A stretch of DNA of 52,331 nt, taken from NCBI GenBank assembly GCA_964562985.1, contig CAZLWE010000018.1, positions 1 to 52,331 on the forward strand, given 5' to 3'. The notes beneath the pieces were generated by a model. That model was not told the origin of the DNA. It saw only the letters and a list, made by a program, of their open reading frames with translations, and ran no database searches. Of the stretch, positions 50,599 to 52,331 are shown one piece after another. Position numbers and translations under genes: made by a program. Position 1 is the stretch's first letter. Each line of letters begins with the position of its first letter. This DNA comes from SHLQ01 sp964562985. Its GTDB lineage: Bacteria; Actinomycetota; Acidimicrobiia; Acidimicrobiales; SHLQ01.

Positions 50599-52284
50599 TT
50601 AACCATTTCGGCGCAAGCGGCTCCAAAACCCTTTTGGAGGGGTGTCATCGCGGTTCTCGTGCATGCGTTTATGGATGAGGTCTCGTCGTGCCTTGAGGTC
50701 GTTGTAGGTGATCGACTCGATCGAGCGATCGACACCGATGCTGTCTTTGAACGAGGTCAGGTCGACCTCGATGCTCTCGCCCGCCTTGCCCATTTCGGAG
50801 GCCAATTGCTGGCCGTGGGTCTGGGCGAAGTAGGTGGCGATGTGGGTGACCTCGCCAAACAGGTCGAGATCCGGGGCTAGCGTGCCGATCGCTGCGTCCA
50901 CGAACATGAGGTTCTTGACGAAGAGCATGAGCTCTTTGGGGAGGTTCGCGCCGTATCCCAGGAGCAGCTTTACGAACTTCTGAAGTTCTTCGATGAGCTG
51001 GTCGGGTGTGAGAGCGGTGACGTCGCTGGGGGCGTGGTCCAACCCGAGGTCGTGAAAGACGACATCGAGGTCGGTATCGGGTGGTAGCGCTCCGAGATCT
51101 CGGATCGCTGCGAGTTGGCCCTTGACGTCGCTGATCATTCCGCTCATCAGCAGTCGAAGAAAGGCTTGTCGCTTGGCTTCGGTGAGGCGGCCGGTGATTC
51201 CAAAGTCGAACAGTGCGGTGCGTCCATCGGGCTGCACGAAAAGGTTGCCACCGTGGAGGTCACCATGGAATACGCCGTGGATCATGGCGCCTTCTAAGAA
51301 CCCGATCATGGACGTACGGACGATCTCGTGGGTGTCGACCCCGGCGCTTTCGATGCCAGCGACGTCTTCGAAGTTGAATCCGCTTAGGCGCTCCATCACC
51401 ATCAGCCGACGGGTAACCAGCTTCGGATGGGGGCGGGGGATGACGTAGGCGGTCTGGCCGAGCTGACGAAGCGACATAGCCACGTCGAGCATGTTGGCGG
51501 CTTCGACCCGGAAGTCGAGTTCCTCGGTGATGGTCTCGGCGAACACCTCGACGAGTGCTGGCGGGTTGGCCAGGGCGGCGACAGGGATTCGACCAATGAG
51601 GAATGGTGCGAGCCAGGCCATCACCTTGAGGTCTTGATGGACAAGTTCGCTTACGGTTGGGCGTTGGACCTTGACGACGACTTCTTCGCCACCCCCGGGG
51701 GAGATGTGGTCGGCGAGAACGGCACGATGCACTTGCGCGATCGATGCTGCGGCAAGGGGTTCTCTATCGAACTCGCTGAATACGTCTTCAATGCGGGAGC
51801 CGAGTTCGCTCTCCACGACCTTGCGTACGGTCTCGAATGGCTCGGCGGGAACTTGATCGCGGCACTTGATGAACTCGTCGACAAGTTCCTTTGGGAAGAT
51901 GCCTTGGCCGCTCGAGATGATCTGGCCGAGCTTGATGTAGGTAGGGCCGAGGATCTCGGCGGCTTCGCGCAACCGCAAGGAGAGGTCGGCGGTCGACGCA
52001 TTGAATTCTTCCGTTGCGCCCTGGCGCTTACCGAGCACGTACCAGAGAGCCACCGCCTTGCCGAGACGTCCAGCGACCTCGACGAGTCGGCCACCCGCTG
52101 GGACGCGCGTCGGGCGGACCAAGCCCGGGATCTGGCGCTGAATGGTGGAGCGAATCGTGGGGACCTTCTCCCGCCATCGCGCATCTTCGAGTACGACCTG
52201 CCAGGGTCCGCGGTCGCTGAATGCAGCGAGCGCAAGGTCGCCGTGAAACTCAGGGGTCTCGCTGGGGGATTCAAGGGCCGACAT
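50599..52284 (-). CDS. AarF/UbiB (ABC1)-type kinase-like protein
   Basis: 561 residues. The KxGQ motif is here YIKLGQIISSGQGIFPKEL; the alanine-rich loop AAASIAQVHRAVL replaces the glycine loop; VVVKVQRP, GVFHGDLHGGNLF and ALFDFGITGRL are the lysine, catalytic and metal motifs. There is no clear C-terminal membrane anchor. Family members support ubiquinone or menaquinone synthesis or lipid handling, and may be ATPases rather than protein kinases. The start ATG 52284 follows CACACT by seven bases. The remaining 47 bases of the window contain no visible gene. Confidence 0.92.
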   Translation of the reverse strand: MSALESPSETPEFHGDLALAAFSDRGPWQVVLEDARWREKVPTIRSTIQRQIPGLVRPTRVPAGGRLVEVAGRLGKAVALWYVLGKRQGATEEFNASTADLSLRLREAAEILGPTYIKLGQIISSGQGIFPKELVDEFIKCRDQVPAEPFETVRKVVESELGSRIEDVFSEFDREPLAAASIAQVHRAVLADHISPGGGEEVVVKVQRPTVSELVHQDLKVMAWLAPFLIGRIPVAALANPPALVEVFAETITEELDFRVEAANMLDVAMSLRQLGQTAYVIPRPHPKLVTRRLMVMERLSGFNFEDVAGIESAGVDTHEIVRTSMIGFLEGAMIHGVFHGDLHGGNLFVQPDGRTALFDFGITGRLTEAKRQAFLRLLMSGMISDVKGQLAAIRDLGALPPDTDLDVVFHDLGLDHAPSDVTALTPDQLIEELQKFVKLLLGYGANLPKELMLFVKNLMFVDAAIGTLAPDLDLFGEVTHIATYFAQTHGQQLASEMGKAGESIEVDLTSFKDSIGVDRSIESITYNDLKARRDLIHKRMHENRDDTPPKGFWSRLRRNG

Positions 52285-52331
52285 AACTACCAGTGTGAAC
52301 CCGGGACGCGCCGATGAATGCCCGATCCGGT

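Noticed and set aside
1..52331. CRISPR arrays, tRNA or rRNA genes, prophage or integrase genes
   Set aside because: No regularly spaced repeats, cloverleaf-type sequences or phage structural genes were found by reading; the only tandem arrays are the coding heptad repeat and the short repeats listed.

Overview
The window reads as a chromosomal segment of a Gram-positive actinobacterium, most likely a marine member of the class Acidimicrobiia. This is inferred from lineage markers: a WhiB regulator, a DivIVA-type coiled-coil protein, the mismatch endonuclease NucS, an ImuA'/ImuB mutasome pair under an actinobacterial LexA box, a coenzyme F420 biosynthesis enzyme (FbiD/CofC), a PIG-L deacetylase and an ESX-like helical protein. 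Many genes start directly at ATG or GTG, 6-8 bases after a TANNNT -10 box, which implies leaderless mRNAs. No tRNA, rRNA, CRISPR array or intact transposase was seen. One assembly gap of 100 N lies inside a tandem repeat.

Layout. 1-3.0 kb: the end of a TRAP transporter receptor gene, a small membrane protein and ilvD. 3.0-11.2 kb: a CDP-alcohol phosphatidyltransferase-like gene, then a complete polyol (probably mannitol) module with a polyol 2-dehydrogenase, a lipoprotein binding protein with an acidic repeat linker, two permeases, an ATPase and a ROK fructokinase. 11.3-15.2 kb: a candidate iron/2-oxoglutarate oxygenase, a NadD-like nucleotidyltransferase, and ilvB-ilvN behind a transcription attenuator with an Ile-Leu-Val4 leader peptide. 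15.2-15.6 kb: a 365-bp segment bounded by 20-bp inverted repeats and holding a frameshifted gene remnant. 15.6-21.1 kb: an exopolysaccharide sugar transferase, a HerA-like ATPase and a thiolase. 21.3-29.9 kb: whiB, a NUDIX enzyme, a nucleoside hydrolase among unknown genes, a TrhA/hemolysin III protein, a superfamily 2 helicase and a DUF952 protein. 29.9-33.8 kb: an envelope-related cluster (DivIVA-like, MscS-like channel, anti-sigma factor, ECF sigma factor, and a divergent TM-helix repeat protein).

33.8-38.7 kb: PIG-L deacetylase with fbiD, a large unknown protein with rnhB, an Nfu N-domain protein and a TrmH-family methyltransferase. 38.7-43.4 kb: a secreted lytic transglycosylase, a WXG100-like protein and the SOS-controlled imuA'-imuB pair. 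43.5-46.0 kb: a phosphoribosyltransferase, thrB and a membrane protein with overlapping genes. 46.0-52.3 kb: an acetyltransferase, a geranylgeranyl-reductase-like flavoprotein, a VanW lipoprotein coupled to nucS, and an AarF/UbiB-type kinase.

The strongest functional stories are three. First, branched-chain amino acid synthesis (ilvD, and attenuated ilvBN). Second, mannitol uptake, oxidation to fructose and phosphorylation, with a stack of RNA hairpins between the binding protein and permease genes. Third, the SOS mutasome. A recurrent promoter design, including two places where divergent leaderless genes share one overlapping -10 element, runs through the whole window.
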